Shown: positions 16,408-25,471 of the stretch, in pieces | How the letters are laid out: each line of letters begins with the position of its first letter | Position numbering within the stretch: the first letter of the stretch is position 1 | Assembly (NCBI GenBank): GCA_934754655.1 | Contig: CAKVIC010000009.1 | Location: forward strand, 1-64,000 | Direction of reading: 5' to 3' | Length of the DNA: 64,000 nucleotides | DNA from: an uncultured Candidatus Melainabacteria bacterium | GTDB taxonomy: Bacteria; Cyanobacteriota; Vampirovibrionia; Gastranaerophilales; Gastranaerophilaceae | Translations under genes and position numbers: made by a program | Notes under the pieces: generated by a model | The model's input: the letters and a program-made list of their open reading frames with translations, nothing else | The model's database searches: none | What the model was told of the DNA's origin: nothing

Positions 16408-19400
16408 TTAAAATAAAGCATTAAATACTGAATTAATTTCTTGAGTGGTTTCTTTTCCAAACATTTTTGTTTTTGTAGAGGCTGTTATATATAAATTCTT
16501 TTTTGCACGAGTTATTGCTACATAAAACAATCGTAAAGATTCTTCTGACGAGTATTCCTTAATTTCTTGTTCATTTTTTGTTTTGTAATGAGGGCTAAAA
16601 CTTCGAACTTGTTCCATAAATAAAGTTGATCCTTTTATTGTTGCTTTTTGGGTGTCTATAGAAAGAGCTTTTTCTGTTAATTCCGGTATAAACACATAAT
16701 CAAATTCATCCCCTTTAGATTTATGCATTGTCATTATTTGGACTTTGCCTTTAGCTAAATTTATATCGCTATCTTCACTGAAAAATTTAAAACCACTTAA
16801 ATTAGGTTTTTTAGCTAAAGTTGTTAATTTTTCAATTGTTGAATCAAAATCGCCTTTATTTATTTTTTTGATTAAAGTTGAGATTAAATATACATTTGAT
16901 TTTTCTATATCGCTTGAATAATAAAATAAACCTATTCTGATTGCTAATTCTTCTAATGGCAGTGATGATGAATTTAGCCAATATTGCATATCCCACAAAA
17001 ATTGCGCAAGCTGAGGTGTTTCAATATCATCTCCATTTTGTGTTATAAATGGTATTTCGCAGTTACGAATCTCTATTTGCATGCGTTGTTTGTAAAAACC
17101 ATATTCTGCCAGTGTTTCATAAACAGTTGCCAATAATTCATTATCAAAAGGATTTCTAACAAATTGTAGAATAGAAAAAATTGTGTTAAATACGCTTTTT
17201 TGTCCTAAAGAATCACTTCTTGTAATAGTTTTAAAGCCTGATTCATTAATAAAATTTGTCCAAACTTCAACTTGATAATTATTACGCAACAAAACTCCAA
17301 TGGTTGCATCTTTATTATATGTTAATATATTTTTGATTTCTTTTAAAATGTAATTTTTTTCCTCAAAAGATTTGTCAAAAATTTTGGAGATAACTGCATT
17401 AGGAGATATTGGGTTTTTCCCTTCAACTTCATGCATCATTGAATTATAAAAAGCTTTTGGTAAAATTGAATTTCCCCAAACAACAGTTTTGTTTGCTAAA
17501 TCCATTACTCCTTGTGCACAGCGCTGAGAATGATTCATTTCTACCGTTTTGTCAGCGGTTTCAATAAATTTTCTAAAACCTTCAACATCAGCATTAGAAA
17601 AAGTCGTCGTGATTGCTTGATTAATATCACCACATCGTATTAAATTTTTGTGTTTACCACTCAATAAATTTATCAATCGTTGCTGAATGCCGGATGAATC
17701 TTGAGCTTCGTCTTCGATAATATATTCACAAATATTTTGATAATATTCTCTAACATCAGGATTTTCTTCTAAAAGTTTAACAGATAGTAATAAGATATCG
17801 TCATAATCAATTAGCCCTGCTTGTTCAAGTTTGAGCGAATATTCTTTATAAAAATTTTTAAATTTTTCAATTTTTTTATCAGTAGATTCAGTATTGATAT
17901 TTCCTTGTTGTAACTTCATGGCAGAAATTGCTCTATCAAATTCATCTAATTCTGTTTTTGTATATTTCCCGTCAATACTTTTTAAAATTTGCAGTCGTTG
18001 GGTATCATCACAAATTTCAAAATCGGAATCTAGTCCTAATCTTTCGTAGTTAGCGTTTTCTTTGATAAGTCTTAATGCTAAACCATGAATTGTACTAATA
18101 TTTGGAAGTTGTGAACTGTTAGGCGCCATATTTTTGATACGTTCTCTAAAATTTCTAGCGGCTGAATCCATATAAGTTAGAACAAAAATGTTTGCAGGTT
18201 CAACCCCTTTTTCTAAAATTTTCATTATCAAAGCAAGCAAAATTGTAGTTTTGCCCGCTCCCGGAACTGCTGAAATTGCCATTGAACCGGTTTTATATTC
18301 TAAAACAGGTTTTTGATCTTCGCGCGGAGTAATTTTAAAAAGAGGTTTTTCATCTTCAGAATTGTTTTTATCATTAACCAGATATTCTTCTATTCCACCA
18401 CTATTTTCAACACCCGAAGAATCAAACAGGCTTGAAAAAGCCCAAACATAATTTTTTGCTAGTAATAACAATTTTCGCAATATTCTTGCTGTTTTTTGCT
18501 TTGATAGAAAAATATCGTCCTCAATAGTATATTCATCTTTTGACCAATCAGCTTGAAATACCCAAGCGTTATATAAAGGTCCAGTGTCTGTTTTAACCCA
18601 TTCTTGATTTGAAACATCAAGCCAAAATTGATATTTCGTAGAAATTTTATTATCAATAATTTTTTGAGGGGTGGCGATAATTAAGTCATTATCTTGAATT
18701 GTTAAAGTTGAATTTGGATTTTCTGCTATTATGGAATTTTCTATTTGAACTATTATATCTAAAGCTCGTTCTTTTACTATTTTTTCACCTAAAACATTTT
18801 CAAAATCGCGTAATTGTTTTATAAAAAAGTTGAATTTATTTAATTTTGTTTCATCAACAAAATCAACTATTTTATAAAATAGCTCATACACTTTTTTAGA
18901 AAGTGTTGTATTTTTTTCTTTTATATCTAAAAAAGTTGTATAAAATTTTTGATATTTTTCATCATAAAAATCTATATGCAGGTTCGGTAAAATCTTTGTT
19001 TTTTCATATTCTTCCAATATTTTTTGACAATATATAAGTGGAATTCCTATATAATCGGATAAAATTATTCTTAAATCCATTGAGGAAATTTTTGTATTAT
19101 TCATTAACTTTAAAATGTTTAAACTTGCTTTTACTAAAGGGTTTTCGACAAGTTTTTCACTGCCGGATAAAAATAATAAATTACAATTATTAAGTTTTTC
19201 TTTTAACGTAAATTTCAGCATGTCATCTTGAATTGGTGAAATTATTGCTATTTCTGATAAAGCAATTCCGGAAGATATAAGATTTTTTATTTTTTCAACC
19301 GTATAATCTATGATCTCAGCACGTTTTGACAATGATAATAGTTTAAAATTTTTTAAGCTGTTTTTTTCATTATCAAGAATATTAGAAAAAATTGTTTTTG

Positions 19401-20223
19401 CATTTGAAAAATTTGAAGTTTCAGGGATTTCGGGTTCAAGAACTTTTTCATCAAAAAGCTTTGACATTTTATATTCAATTGAAGTATCAGCACTTAAATA
19501 TCCGCAGCGGCTAGAACCATTTGAATCAAAGCATATTAACCAATCCTTCAGCTGAGGTTTTAAATATTTAATAAAATCAAAACAAACGGGTGTTATTTCG
19601 TCTGCATCATCTATTAACAAATATTTTATATTACTAAAATATTTTGTATTTTTATACAAATAATTGAAGATTAAAATTTGTCTTAAATAATCTAAGCTTC
19701 TATTTTTTAGTGTTGTTGATAAGAGATATTTTAAAATTTTATCAGCATCATCTCCAAAAGCTTCTTTTAAAATTTTTGAACGTTTTTTTACATCTTCTGA
19801 TGACAAATCATTTTGAATAATAAGAGAATATCTTCTAAAAATTTGATGCAAAAGTGATTTTTTTGAATTATAACCTTTTACTTGATGCTCTTTTAAAATA
19901 TCTTTTAGCAAAAATTGTGAAACCTCAAGCCCTACTAGCTTTGGTAAAATGGAAGTTTTATCTGAAGAAATCGAATTTTCAACCTGACACCAATTTTCAA
20001 TTAAAGTATTATAAACCAGCGATGAAAAAGAATGAACCTGAAGTTTTTCAAATGCTGTTAAGTTAGTTCTTTTTAATATTTCTTCTATATATTTTTGTTT
20101 TATTGTTGAATTTTGAACAAGCAATAAAATCTCTGAAGATTTTGCACCAAAAGATACTAGTTCAGTGTATTTTTGAACTAATTTTTCGTTTAAAAATTCA
20201 ACTTTAATAAAATTTAATAACAT
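16408..20223 (-). CDS. Double-module UvrD/Rep-family helicase, N-terminal module inactive-looking
   Basis: About 1271 aa. The C-terminal half is a complete SF1A helicase: Walker A AVPGAGKTT (about 650-660), motif II EDEAQD, motif III CGDINQAI, motif V MTMHKSKGDEFD and motif VI YVAITRAKK. The N-terminal 640 residues look like a second, degenerate copy: an AddB-like LLLVQNST in place of the P-loop, a Walker-B-like LLIDDADEIT and a 2A-like segment EIAIISPIQDD. No nuclease motif was seen. This suggests a DNA-repair helicase with an inactive scaffold module, analogous in idea to AddAB. The start is uncertain: ATG at 20223 has AAGGAG only 1 nt away; ATG 20247 and TTG 20271 are alternatives. Confidence 0.85.
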   Translation of the reverse strand: MLLNFIKVEFLNEKLVQKYTELVSFGAKSSEILLLVQNSTIKQKYIEEILKRTNLTAFEKLQVHSFSSLVYNTLIENWCQVENSISSDKTSILPKLVGLEVSQFLLKDILKEHQVKGYNSKKSLLHQIFRRYSLIIQNDLSSEDVKKRSKILKEAFGDDADKILKYLLSTTLKNRSLDYLRQILIFNYLYKNTKYFSNIKYLLIDDADEITPVCFDFIKYLKPQLKDWLICFDSNGSSRCGYLSADTSIEYKMSKLFDEKVLEPEIPETSNFSNAKTIFSNILDNEKNSLKNFKLLSLSKRAEIIDYTVEKIKNLISSGIALSEIAIISPIQDDMLKFTLKEKLNNCNLLFLSGSEKLVENPLVKASLNILKLMNNTKISSMDLRIILSDYIGIPLIYCQKILEEYEKTKILPNLHIDFYDEKYQKFYTTFLDIKEKNTTLSKKVYELFYKIVDFVDETKLNKFNFFIKQLRDFENVLGEKIVKERALDIIVQIENSIIAENPNSTLTIQDNDLIIATPQKIIDNKISTKYQFWLDVSNQEWVKTDTGPLYNAWVFQADWSKDEYTIEDDIFLSKQKTARILRKLLLLAKNYVWAFSSLFDSSGVENSGGIEEYLVNDKNNSEDEKPLFKITPREDQKPVLEYKTGSMAISAVPGAGKTTILLALIMKILEKGVEPANIFVLTYMDSAARNFRERIKNMAPNSSQLPNISTIHGLALRLIKENANYERLGLDSDFEICDDTQRLQILKSIDGKYTKTELDEFDRAISAMKLQQGNINTESTDKKIEKFKNFYKEYSLKLEQAGLIDYDDILLLSVKLLEENPDVREYYQNICEYIIEDEAQDSSGIQQRLINLLSGKHKNLIRCGDINQAITTTFSNADVEGFRKFIETADKTVEMNHSQRCAQGVMDLANKTVVWGNSILPKAFYNSMMHEVEGKNPISPNAVISKIFDKSFEEKNYILKEIKNILTYNKDATIGVLLRNNYQVEVWTNFINESGFKTITRSDSLGQKSVFNTIFSILQFVRNPFDNELLATVYETLAEYGFYKQRMQIEIRNCEIPFITQNGDDIETPQLAQFLWDMQYWLNSSSLPLEELAIRIGLFYYSSDIEKSNVYLISTLIKKINKGDFDSTIEKLTTLAKKPNLSGFKFFSEDSDINLAKGKVQIMTMHKSKGDEFDYVFIPELTEKALSIDTQKATIKGSTLFMEQVRSFSPHYKTKNEQEIKEYSSEESLRLFYVAITRAKKNLYITASTKTKMFGKETTQEINSVFNALF

Positions 20224-20342
20224 ACTCCTTATAGAGTATTTTATCATAAACAGGGTCAAAAATGGTTGCAAATTTGAAATTTTTTTAATAGAATAATCTT
20301 GTTAACAGTTATACAAAATATACATAAGAAGGAGATTTAAAA

Positions 20343-20570
20343 ATGGCAAAAGTTAAAGAAGAAAAAAAAGGTTTTCACGAACAAATTATTGAATCAGCAG
20401 GTCAAATATACAACTACCTTTCAAACAAAGGTGAAGTTTCTATCAATAAAATGAAAAAAGATTTGAGCTTAGGTGATAATTTTGCTGAAATGGGTTTAGG
20501 CTGGTTATCAAGAGAAGATAAATTAGAATATACTCAAAAAGCAAAATCAGTAACTGTAAAATTGAGATAA
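20343..20570 (+). CDS. Small winged-helix protein, DUF2582-like
   Basis: 75 aa. After a charged N-terminus it has a winged-helix pattern: IIESAGQIYNYLS, then GEVSINKMKKDL, then FAEMGLGWLSREDKLEYTQ with the characteristic GWL followed by an acidic/basic turn. This matches the DUF2582 family, whose members are usually small stand-alone DNA-binding-like proteins of unknown role. Strong SD GAAGGAG sits 7 nt before the ATG and a good terminator follows, so it is a monocistronic, probably well-expressed gene. Confidence 0.8.
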   Translation: MAKVKEEKKGFHEQIIESAGQIYNYLSNKGEVSINKMKKDLSLGDNFAEMGLGWLSREDKLEYTQKAKSVTVKLR

Positions 20571-20591
20571 TTACTGTGAAGTTTTAGAATG

Positions 20592-20624
20592 AAAGAGGCA
20601 ACATTTCATGTTGCCTCTTTTTTG
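20592..20624 (+). terminator. Rho-independent terminator
   Basis: Perfect 13-bp stem (20592-20604 with 20608-20620, core AGAGGCAACAT), 3-nt loop TTC, followed by a run of T. It lies 22 bp after the winged-helix gene. Confidence 0.93.
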
Positions 20625-20638
20625 TTATAAAACTTTTA

Positions 20639-20667
20639 TTGACACTAATCTCTATAACAAGTAAAAT
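20639..20667 (+). promoter_or_regulatory. Sigma-70 promoter for pseudopilin gene
   Basis: TTGACA (20639-20644), a 17-bp spacer and TAAAAT (20662-20667): a perfect -35 box and a near-consensus -10. The predicted transcript would start around 20674, giving a leader of about 20 nt before the ATG at 20694. Confidence 0.8.
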
Positions 20668-20693
20668 GTTTGTATATTTGAGAGGTTTTATAT

Positions 20694-21386
20694 ATGAAAA
20701 ATAAAGGTTTTACATTGTCGGAATTACTTGTAACTGTTGGTATTATTGGTGTTGTGTCTGCAATAGTTATTCCAACTATGACAAATTTGTCTGTAGATAA
20801 AAATAAAGCTCAAATGCTTCAGGCATATAATGCAATATCCTCTGCGACAGAAGAAATTTTAACTGATCCAAGCTTGTATATGAATAGACCCCGAGTATCA
20901 GATGAAATAACTGGCGATGATAACGTTATTGATTGCATTAAAAATGGTAAGATTTGTGATTATGGTTGTGAAGGTCTTGCTTGTACGGATAAACCTTTAA
21001 ATCCAGATTATAATAATGATGATTATAAAGGTATTAAAAAATATGAAAATCTTATTGCCGCGAAAATAACATTACCAGAAGGAACAAGATTTGTTATTAA
21101 CACTTCACAAGGTGCTAATAAAGATTTTGAATGCTCAGCTTTACAAGACCCGGCAAGTTTAGAATATAAAAATGTTCTAATTAAGATAGAAAATCCTAAA
21201 AACCCAACAAATTATTGTTCTTTTGGCGAAAATGATTGCAAAGTGCCAAATCAATTTAAGTTTAAAATTAATACAAATGGTAAGCTTATCCCGGATGATA
21301 ATTTAGCCAAAGCTTATTTAGAGAATCCTACTAAATTAAATAATAAAGCTCAAGATTTCAAACGAGCAAAAGAATTATCAAATTAA
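20694..21386 (+). CDS. Type IV pilin-like protein (prepilin N-terminus)
   Basis: 230 aa with a class III signal sequence: basic MKNK, then GFTLSELLVTVGIIGVVSA, with prepilin peptidase cleavage predicted after Gly5 and Glu at position 5 of the mature protein (Glu10). The hydrophobic helix is followed by a globular domain containing six cysteines (CIKNGKICDYGCEGLAC and two later ones) that could form disulfides. Such lone pseudopilins may be pili, secretion-system or competence components. No other pilus gene lies beside it. A second one is at 59992-60717 on the minus strand. Confidence 0.85.
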   Translation: MKNKGFTLSELLVTVGIIGVVSAIVIPTMTNLSVDKNKAQMLQAYNAISSATEEILTDPSLYMNRPRVSDEITGDDNVIDCIKNGKICDYGCEGLACTDKPLNPDYNNDDYKGIKKYENLIAAKITLPEGTRFVINTSQGANKDFECSALQDPASLEYKNVLIKIENPKNPTNYCSFGENDCKVPNQFKFKINTNGKLIPDDNLAKAYLENPTKLNNKAQDFKRAKELSN

Positions 21387-21389
21387 AAA

Positions 21390-22031
21390 TCAGTTTTCCA
21401 CGATAAAATCTCGTTGTAAAATATTATTTACTCTTTTGGTTGCGTTTGTGATATCGCCAGTTTTGTAATAAAGTCTGGCTAGCAATAATTCGCGTCGAGT
21501 ATTAGGGTTTAGGTTAAAAGATTTTTGAGCATAAGAAAGTGCTGTGCCATATTTTTTATTTAGTGCATAAATTTGTGAAATTTCTTCATAGCAAGAAGAT
21601 TTAAGCTTGTTATCATTATTATTTTTTGCAATTTCAACGAATTGATTTAAAGCTTCTTGGTATTTTTTTTCATTTTTTAATTTTATTGCATTATCAAAAG
21701 GTGAAATAGTTTCATTATCTGTGGTTTCAGAATTGTTTTCAGTTACTTTATCAAGTTCCGGTAAATCAGATTTTGTATCAGAAACGACTTCTTTTGATTC
21801 TACAGAAACTGTTTCGGATTTATTTTCATTAGCTGATTCTTGAACATTTTCGATATTTGAATCTTTATTGATAATTTCATCATTTGGTTGAACATCAACT
21901 ACGCTTTGCATATTTGGATTTTCTTTACTTGGTAAATATTGAGTTTTTTTAGTTATAGCAGCCCCAAAAATTATAAATAGTAATACAACAAGGATAAGAG
22001 CTCTTAACATTTTAATATCAATCTTATTCAT
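21390..22031 (-). CDS. TPR-containing membrane-anchored protein
   Basis: 213 aa. One N-terminal membrane anchor (about 8-27, LRALILVVLLFIIFGAAI), a polar Ser/Glu/Asn linker (about 30-105) that looks disordered, then two to three TPR-like helical hairpins (FDNAIKLKNEKKYQEALNQF, YALNKKYGTALSYAQKSFNL, LARLYYKTGDITNATKRV). TPR domains bind protein partners. The C-terminal domain probably lies outside the cytoplasm. It converges on the pilin gene with a 3-bp gap and lies just downstream of the TIGR02757 gene. Confidence 0.75.
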   Translation of the reverse strand: MNKIDIKMLRALILVVLLFIIFGAAITKKTQYLPSKENPNMQSVVDVQPNDEIINKDSNIENVQESANENKSETVSVESKEVVSDTKSDLPELDKVTENNSETTDNETISPFDNAIKLKNEKKYQEALNQFVEIAKNNNDNKLKSSCYEEISQIYALNKKYGTALSYAQKSFNLNPNTRRELLLARLYYKTGDITNATKRVNNILQRDFIVEN

Positions 22032-22046
22032 AATTACCTCAACATC

Positions 22047-22802
22047 TTACTTATTTGATTTTACACCAAAAGAAAAAATTGCAAAATCATATTTTATAGG
22101 ATCATTTTCACAATATTTTTTCAAATTATTTGTTAATTCTAAAACAGCTTTAAAATCATTACTTTTTCTCGTTAAAAGTCCCATATTTCTCGAAACTCGC
22201 GCAACGTGAACATCTAATGGTATTAATAAATTATGCGGTTTTATAAAATCCCATATTCCTAAATCAACTGGTGATTTGCGAACCATCCAGCGTAAAAACA
22301 TGTTCATACGTTTCATCGCGCCACCATTTTCCGGATTTGGAAACATGTGATTAAATCCTTGAGAAGATTTTAAAGAATTTCTTGAATAAAAATAATCTAT
22401 TATAATTTTGAAAAATTTAAGATTTATTTCATTTGTATTTTCAAAAGCATATTTAAACAAACTTTTTAAACTTTCATTTTCGTTATAAAGAATTGATAAA
22501 ATTTTTAAAAGTTCCAAAATATCTTCATTTTTATAAAATCTGTATTGAAGATTTTTTAAATTGGAAAAATCTCCGGCTTTTATGTAATCAAAAATTTTAT
22601 AGTTGGTTAGTTTGTATAATTCATCTAATTTTTTGATAAAAGCTATGCGATTTCCATACGCGAATATTGATGAAATAAACCCATAAAGTTCAATTTCTTC
22701 TCTTGAATTTCCTTTATGCAAAAATTGTATAGGATCATCTTTTATAAAATCTGCTGTTTCATATTTTTCAACTAATTTATCAAGCTCAAGTTTTGTTATC
22801 AT
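22047..22802 (-). CDS. TIGR02757 (DUF2400) family protein
   Basis: 251 aa, the normal length for this family. Characteristic segments are FISSIFAYGNR near 43, GFNHMFPNPENGGAMKRMN near the middle and LDVHVARVSRNMGLL further on, which resemble a helix-hairpin-helix DNA glycosylase-like core. Biochemical function of the family is not established. It is 4 bp downstream of tadA and in line with fliA and flhB, so it is probably part of a run from flhB onwards. Confidence 0.85.
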   Translation of the reverse strand: MITKLELDKLVEKYETADFIKDDPIQFLHKGNSREEIELYGFISSIFAYGNRIAFIKKLDELYKLTNYKIFDYIKAGDFSNLKNLQYRFYKNEDILELLKILSILYNENESLKSLFKYAFENTNEINLKFFKIIIDYFYSRNSLKSSQGFNHMFPNPENGGAMKRMNMFLRWMVRKSPVDLGIWDFIKPHNLLIPLDVHVARVSRNMGLLTRKSNDFKAVLELTNNLKKYCENDPIKYDFAIFSFGVKSNK

Positions 22803-22806
22803 AAAA

Positions 22807-23235
22807 CTACCTTATTTTTTTAAAAAAATCTTTTAAAAGAATATCACAATTGTTTTCTTCAATTCCACCATAAATTTTAATTTTAGAATTTGCCAATTTA
22901 GGCAATTTTAAAACGCTTTCAATACCCCCATATTGCTTATTATAACTTCCAAAATACAAGGAATCAATTCCTGCTTGAAGAATTGCCCAACTACACATTG
23001 GGCAAGGCTCTAAAGTTACAAACATAGTACAATTTCGCAAACGCTTTGTACCAAGTTTTTTTTCAGCTTGTTTTATTGCTAAAATTTCAGCATGACATGT
23101 TACATCTTTAAGTTCTTCTTGTTGGTTGTAAGCAGATGCAATAATTTTATTATTGTAATAAATCACGCAACCTACCGGAACATCCATTTTGCATTTTTTT
23201 GCCTGTTCTATTGCGAATGTCATGCCGGAATTCAC
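22807..23235 (-). CDS. tadA: tRNA-specific adenosine-34 deaminase
   Basis: Zinc-dependent deaminase converting A34 to inosine in tRNA-Arg(ACG). The CDA-family zinc signature is complete: CHAEILAI (catalytic HAE) and EPCPMCSWAI. Downstream YNKQYGG-type residues also match. Two starts are possible: GTG at 23259, which has no visible SD, or GTG at 23235, about 11 nt after AGAGAGGA and overlapping the fliA end by a few bases only in its upstream signal. I chose the latter. Other cytidine/guanine deaminases share this motif, but length and sequence favour TadA. Confidence 0.9.
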   Translation of the reverse strand: MNSGMTFAIEQAKKCKMDVPVGCVIYYNNKIIASAYNQQEELKDVTCHAEILAIKQAEKKLGTKRLRNCTMFVTLEPCPMCSWAILQAGIDSLYFGSYNKQYGGIESVLKLPKLANSKIKIYGGIEENNCDILLKDFFKKIR

Positions 23236-23239
23236 AAAT

Positions 23240-23929
23240 TTAATATTCCTCTCTTCCACGACTTTTTAAAAACTCTCTTATCTGATTTAATGAATATTGA
23301 ATAATTCTTGTTACTCTTGATGGTGATAAACCAATTACAGCGGCAACTTCTTTCGCTTGCATGTTTCTATAAAATCTGTATTCAACAACGGTACGTTCTT
23401 TATGTGGCAATTTTGCAATTGCTTGCTTGATTAATTTGCTCATCTCGACAATTTCAGCGTTCTCATCAGGCATCGCAGAAGGGTCTTTTATAAAATCAAA
23501 CGGTGAATCATTATCAGACGCAGACGCAGCCATTCCATCAATTGATAAAATTGTTTCATAAACAGCTTCTCTTACTTTTGCTGGTGAAATAGCAAAACCC
23601 ATGTCGTCCGTATCCGCATCGTTTTCAAACAAACTGCCAGAAGGGTTTTCACCTTCTTCGTCCTCATTTTTATGTTTTAAAGTATACCAACGATATCTAT
23701 GGCGTAATTCATTACGAATAGCCCAACGTACAGCAGTTGCAATATAAGCTTCATTATATTTTGCTAACTGTTCATCAGTTTTGCCTTTAATCATAGCTTG
23801 TATTGCAAGTATACCTATGCTAACTAATTCTTCATATTCCACCATGTGGTTGGGAATACGTTTTAGCTCTATTCTTGCTGTTTTTTGTACAACACCTATA
23901 TATTGTTTTATTAATGTATTGGTATCCAT
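23240..23929 (-). CDS. FliA-like sigma-28 family RNA polymerase sigma factor
   Basis: 229 aa. Region 2 (HMVEYEELVSIGILAIQAMI, then AYIATAVRWAIRNELR) is followed by an acidic spacer rich in Asp/Glu/Ser (about 88-150) and region 4 (LPHKERTVVEYRFYRNMQAKEVAAVIGLSPSRVTRI, quoted here only as an HTH block whose core is VAAVIGLSPSRVT). FliA controls late flagellar genes, which fits the adjacent flhB and the flagellin at the window end. Region 3 is weak, so SigF/WhiG-type assignment is also possible. SD GAAGAGAAG precedes the ATG; flhB ends 21 bp upstream. Confidence 0.82.
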   Translation of the reverse strand: MDTNTLIKQYIGVVQKTARIELKRIPNHMVEYEELVSIGILAIQAMIKGKTDEQLAKYNEAYIATAVRWAIRNELRHRYRWYTLKHKNEDEEGENPSGSLFENDADTDDMGFAISPAKVREAVYETILSIDGMAASASDNDSPFDFIKDPSAMPDENAEIVEMSKLIKQAIAKLPHKERTVVEYRFYRNMQAKEVAAVIGLSPSRVTRIIQYSLNQIREFLKSRGREEY

Positions 23930-23949
23930 CTTCTCTTCGTTACTTAACC

Positions 23950-25026
23950 TTACTTAATATTACCTTGATTTTGATTATTTTTCAAGCCGTAAACAAAAAG
24001 TAATATTTCAGCAACCGCTTTATATAATTCAGGCGGAATTTGTTGGTTTAAATCAACCATTCTAAATAAAGCACGAGCAACCGGCGGGTTATCTATAATT
24101 GGAACATTGTGTTCTTGAGCTATTGCAATAATTTTTTTTGCCATAAGTTCAGAACCTTTTGCGGTAAGAGTTGGTGACTGCATTGTTTTTGAATCATATT
24201 TTAAAGCACATGCAACGTGAATAGGGTTTCTTACAACAAAATCTGCTTCAGGTACGGAATCCATAGCGCCTCTTTGAAGCATTTGCATACGTCTTTGACG
24301 AAGCGCCGCTTTTACATTAGGATCTCCTTCTGAGTTTTTGTATTCATCTTTGATTTCTTTAAATGACATTTTTTGGTCTTTTAAAAATTTCCATTTAGTT
24401 ACACCGTAATCTGCTGCAGCAATTATTAAAAATGCAATACATGCTTTGTAAATAAATTCTGTAATTAATTTCCCGAATTCAATCATAATCGCAAAGTTGT
24501 TATCAATTGCAACAAGCGTTAAAATAGTTTCTAAGTGGTCTTTGTAAACAGACCATCCAACCAGACCTAATATAAAAACTTTTACAATGTTTTTTCCTAA
24601 TTCAAACAAAGTTTTTACTTGAAACAAGTTTTTAAAATATTTTGTAGGGTTTAATTTATCTAATTTAGGTACTAAAGGTGCTGTTGCAACTAGCGGTCCA
24701 ACTTGGATAAAATCTCCGATTATTGCGATAAAAGCTGCAAAAAATAGAATCGAACCAATAATAGCAACTGTTGGTATCAAAGCGTTTGTTAAAATATATG
24801 GAATCCCAATATTTTCTAGAGAATGATTAGGTATTTGCTCATATAATGTTCCAAATAAACTTACAATTAATCTCCAAATCAACGGTGCAAGCATGTTGAT
24901 AAAAGTAAACATTACAAGCAGAAAAAGTGCGGTTGAAACATCTTTAGATTTAACAACTTGTCCTTCTTTTCTAGCTCTTTCAAGTTTCTGCGGCGTCGCA
25001 TCAAACTGTTTATCTTCATCACCCAT
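23950..25026 (-). CDS. flhB: Flagellar export switch protein FlhB
   Basis: Inner-membrane component of the flagellar type III export gate. It is 358 aa with the family N-terminus (ATPQKLERARKEGQVVKSKDV), four membrane segments, then the cytoplasmic domain with the self-cleavage site. The usual NPTH reads NPIH here (in FVVRNPIHVACAL), with Thr replaced by Ile; the cleaving Asn-Pro bond is retained. The C-terminus has RALFRMVDLNQQIPPELY, typical of FlhB/SctU. Flagellar use is favoured over a type III secretion system because a FliA-like sigma follows and a flagellin lies 38 kb away. Confidence 0.93.
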   Translation of the reverse strand: MGDEDKQFDATPQKLERARKEGQVVKSKDVSTALFLLVMFTFINMLAPLIWRLIVSLFGTLYEQIPNHSLENIGIPYILTNALIPTVAIIGSILFFAAFIAIIGDFIQVGPLVATAPLVPKLDKLNPTKYFKNLFQVKTLFELGKNIVKVFILGLVGWSVYKDHLETILTLVAIDNNFAIMIEFGKLITEFIYKACIAFLIIAAADYGVTKWKFLKDQKMSFKEIKDEYKNSEGDPNVKAALRQRRMQMLQRGAMDSVPEADFVVRNPIHVACALKYDSKTMQSPTLTAKGSELMAKKIIAIAQEHNVPIIDNPPVARALFRMVDLNQQIPPELYKAVAEILLFVYGLKNNQNQGNIK

Positions 25027-25116
25027 GTTTGTGTTCCGTTGGATTTAATTCTTAATAACTACAGTTTAGCATAAACGATAATTTTATTGTACAATGTTTT
25101 TTAAAAGGAGTTTTTT

Positions 25117-25410
25117 ATGAAGAATATTTTTTTTATAACATTGTCAATCTTGTGTATCGTATCAGCATATTACACATATATAAAGCTTACTGGGCACATT
25201 GCATTAATAGTAATGTTTTTACTCGGTTTTTCTTTTGCAATATTCTTAATGATGCTTAAAATAAATGTCAAAAATAAGAAATTAAATTCTTACAAAAGAG
25301 AGCTTGAAAAAGAAGCAATATCAGGAGATGAAGCAACGGCAAAAGTAAAAGTGCTAGAATCAAAAATTGAAGTCCTTGAAAAAGCTTTAGAGAATGCCTT
25401 AAAAAAATAA
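25117..25410 (+). CDS. Small LapA-like membrane protein
   Basis: 97 aa with two membrane helices (about 3-20 and 25-48) separated by a short turn, then a basic stretch and a C-terminal coiled coil (LESKIEVLEKALENALKK). This is the layout of LapA/DUF1049 proteins, which in proteobacteria help control LPS synthesis; sequence similarity is only general. SD AAAGGAG sits 7 nt before the ATG. It is divergent from flhB and 61 bp upstream of clpP. Confidence 0.65.
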   Translation: MKNIFFITLSILCIVSAYYTYIKLTGHIALIVMFLLGFSFAIFLMMLKINVKNKKLNSYKRELEKEAISGDEATAKVKVLESKIEVLEKALENALKK

Positions 25411-25418
25411 ATGCTTCC

Positions 25419-25447
25419 TTGATTACAAATGAGATTTATTGTAAAAT
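25419..25447 (+). promoter_or_regulatory. Sigma-70 promoter for clpP
   Basis: TTGATT (25419-25424), a 17-bp spacer and TAAAAT (25442-25447). The predicted start is near 25454, leaving a leader of about 18 nt with AGGAGAGAG before the clpP ATG at 25472. Confidence 0.7.
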
Positions 25448-25471
25448 AATTGTAACATATAGGAGAGAGAA

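Noticed and set aside
22000..23300. Possible tRNA genes in short gaps of the flhB-tadA region and elsewhere
   Set aside because: Gaps are too short or show no cloverleaf with a TTCRA arm; no tRNA could be supported in the window.
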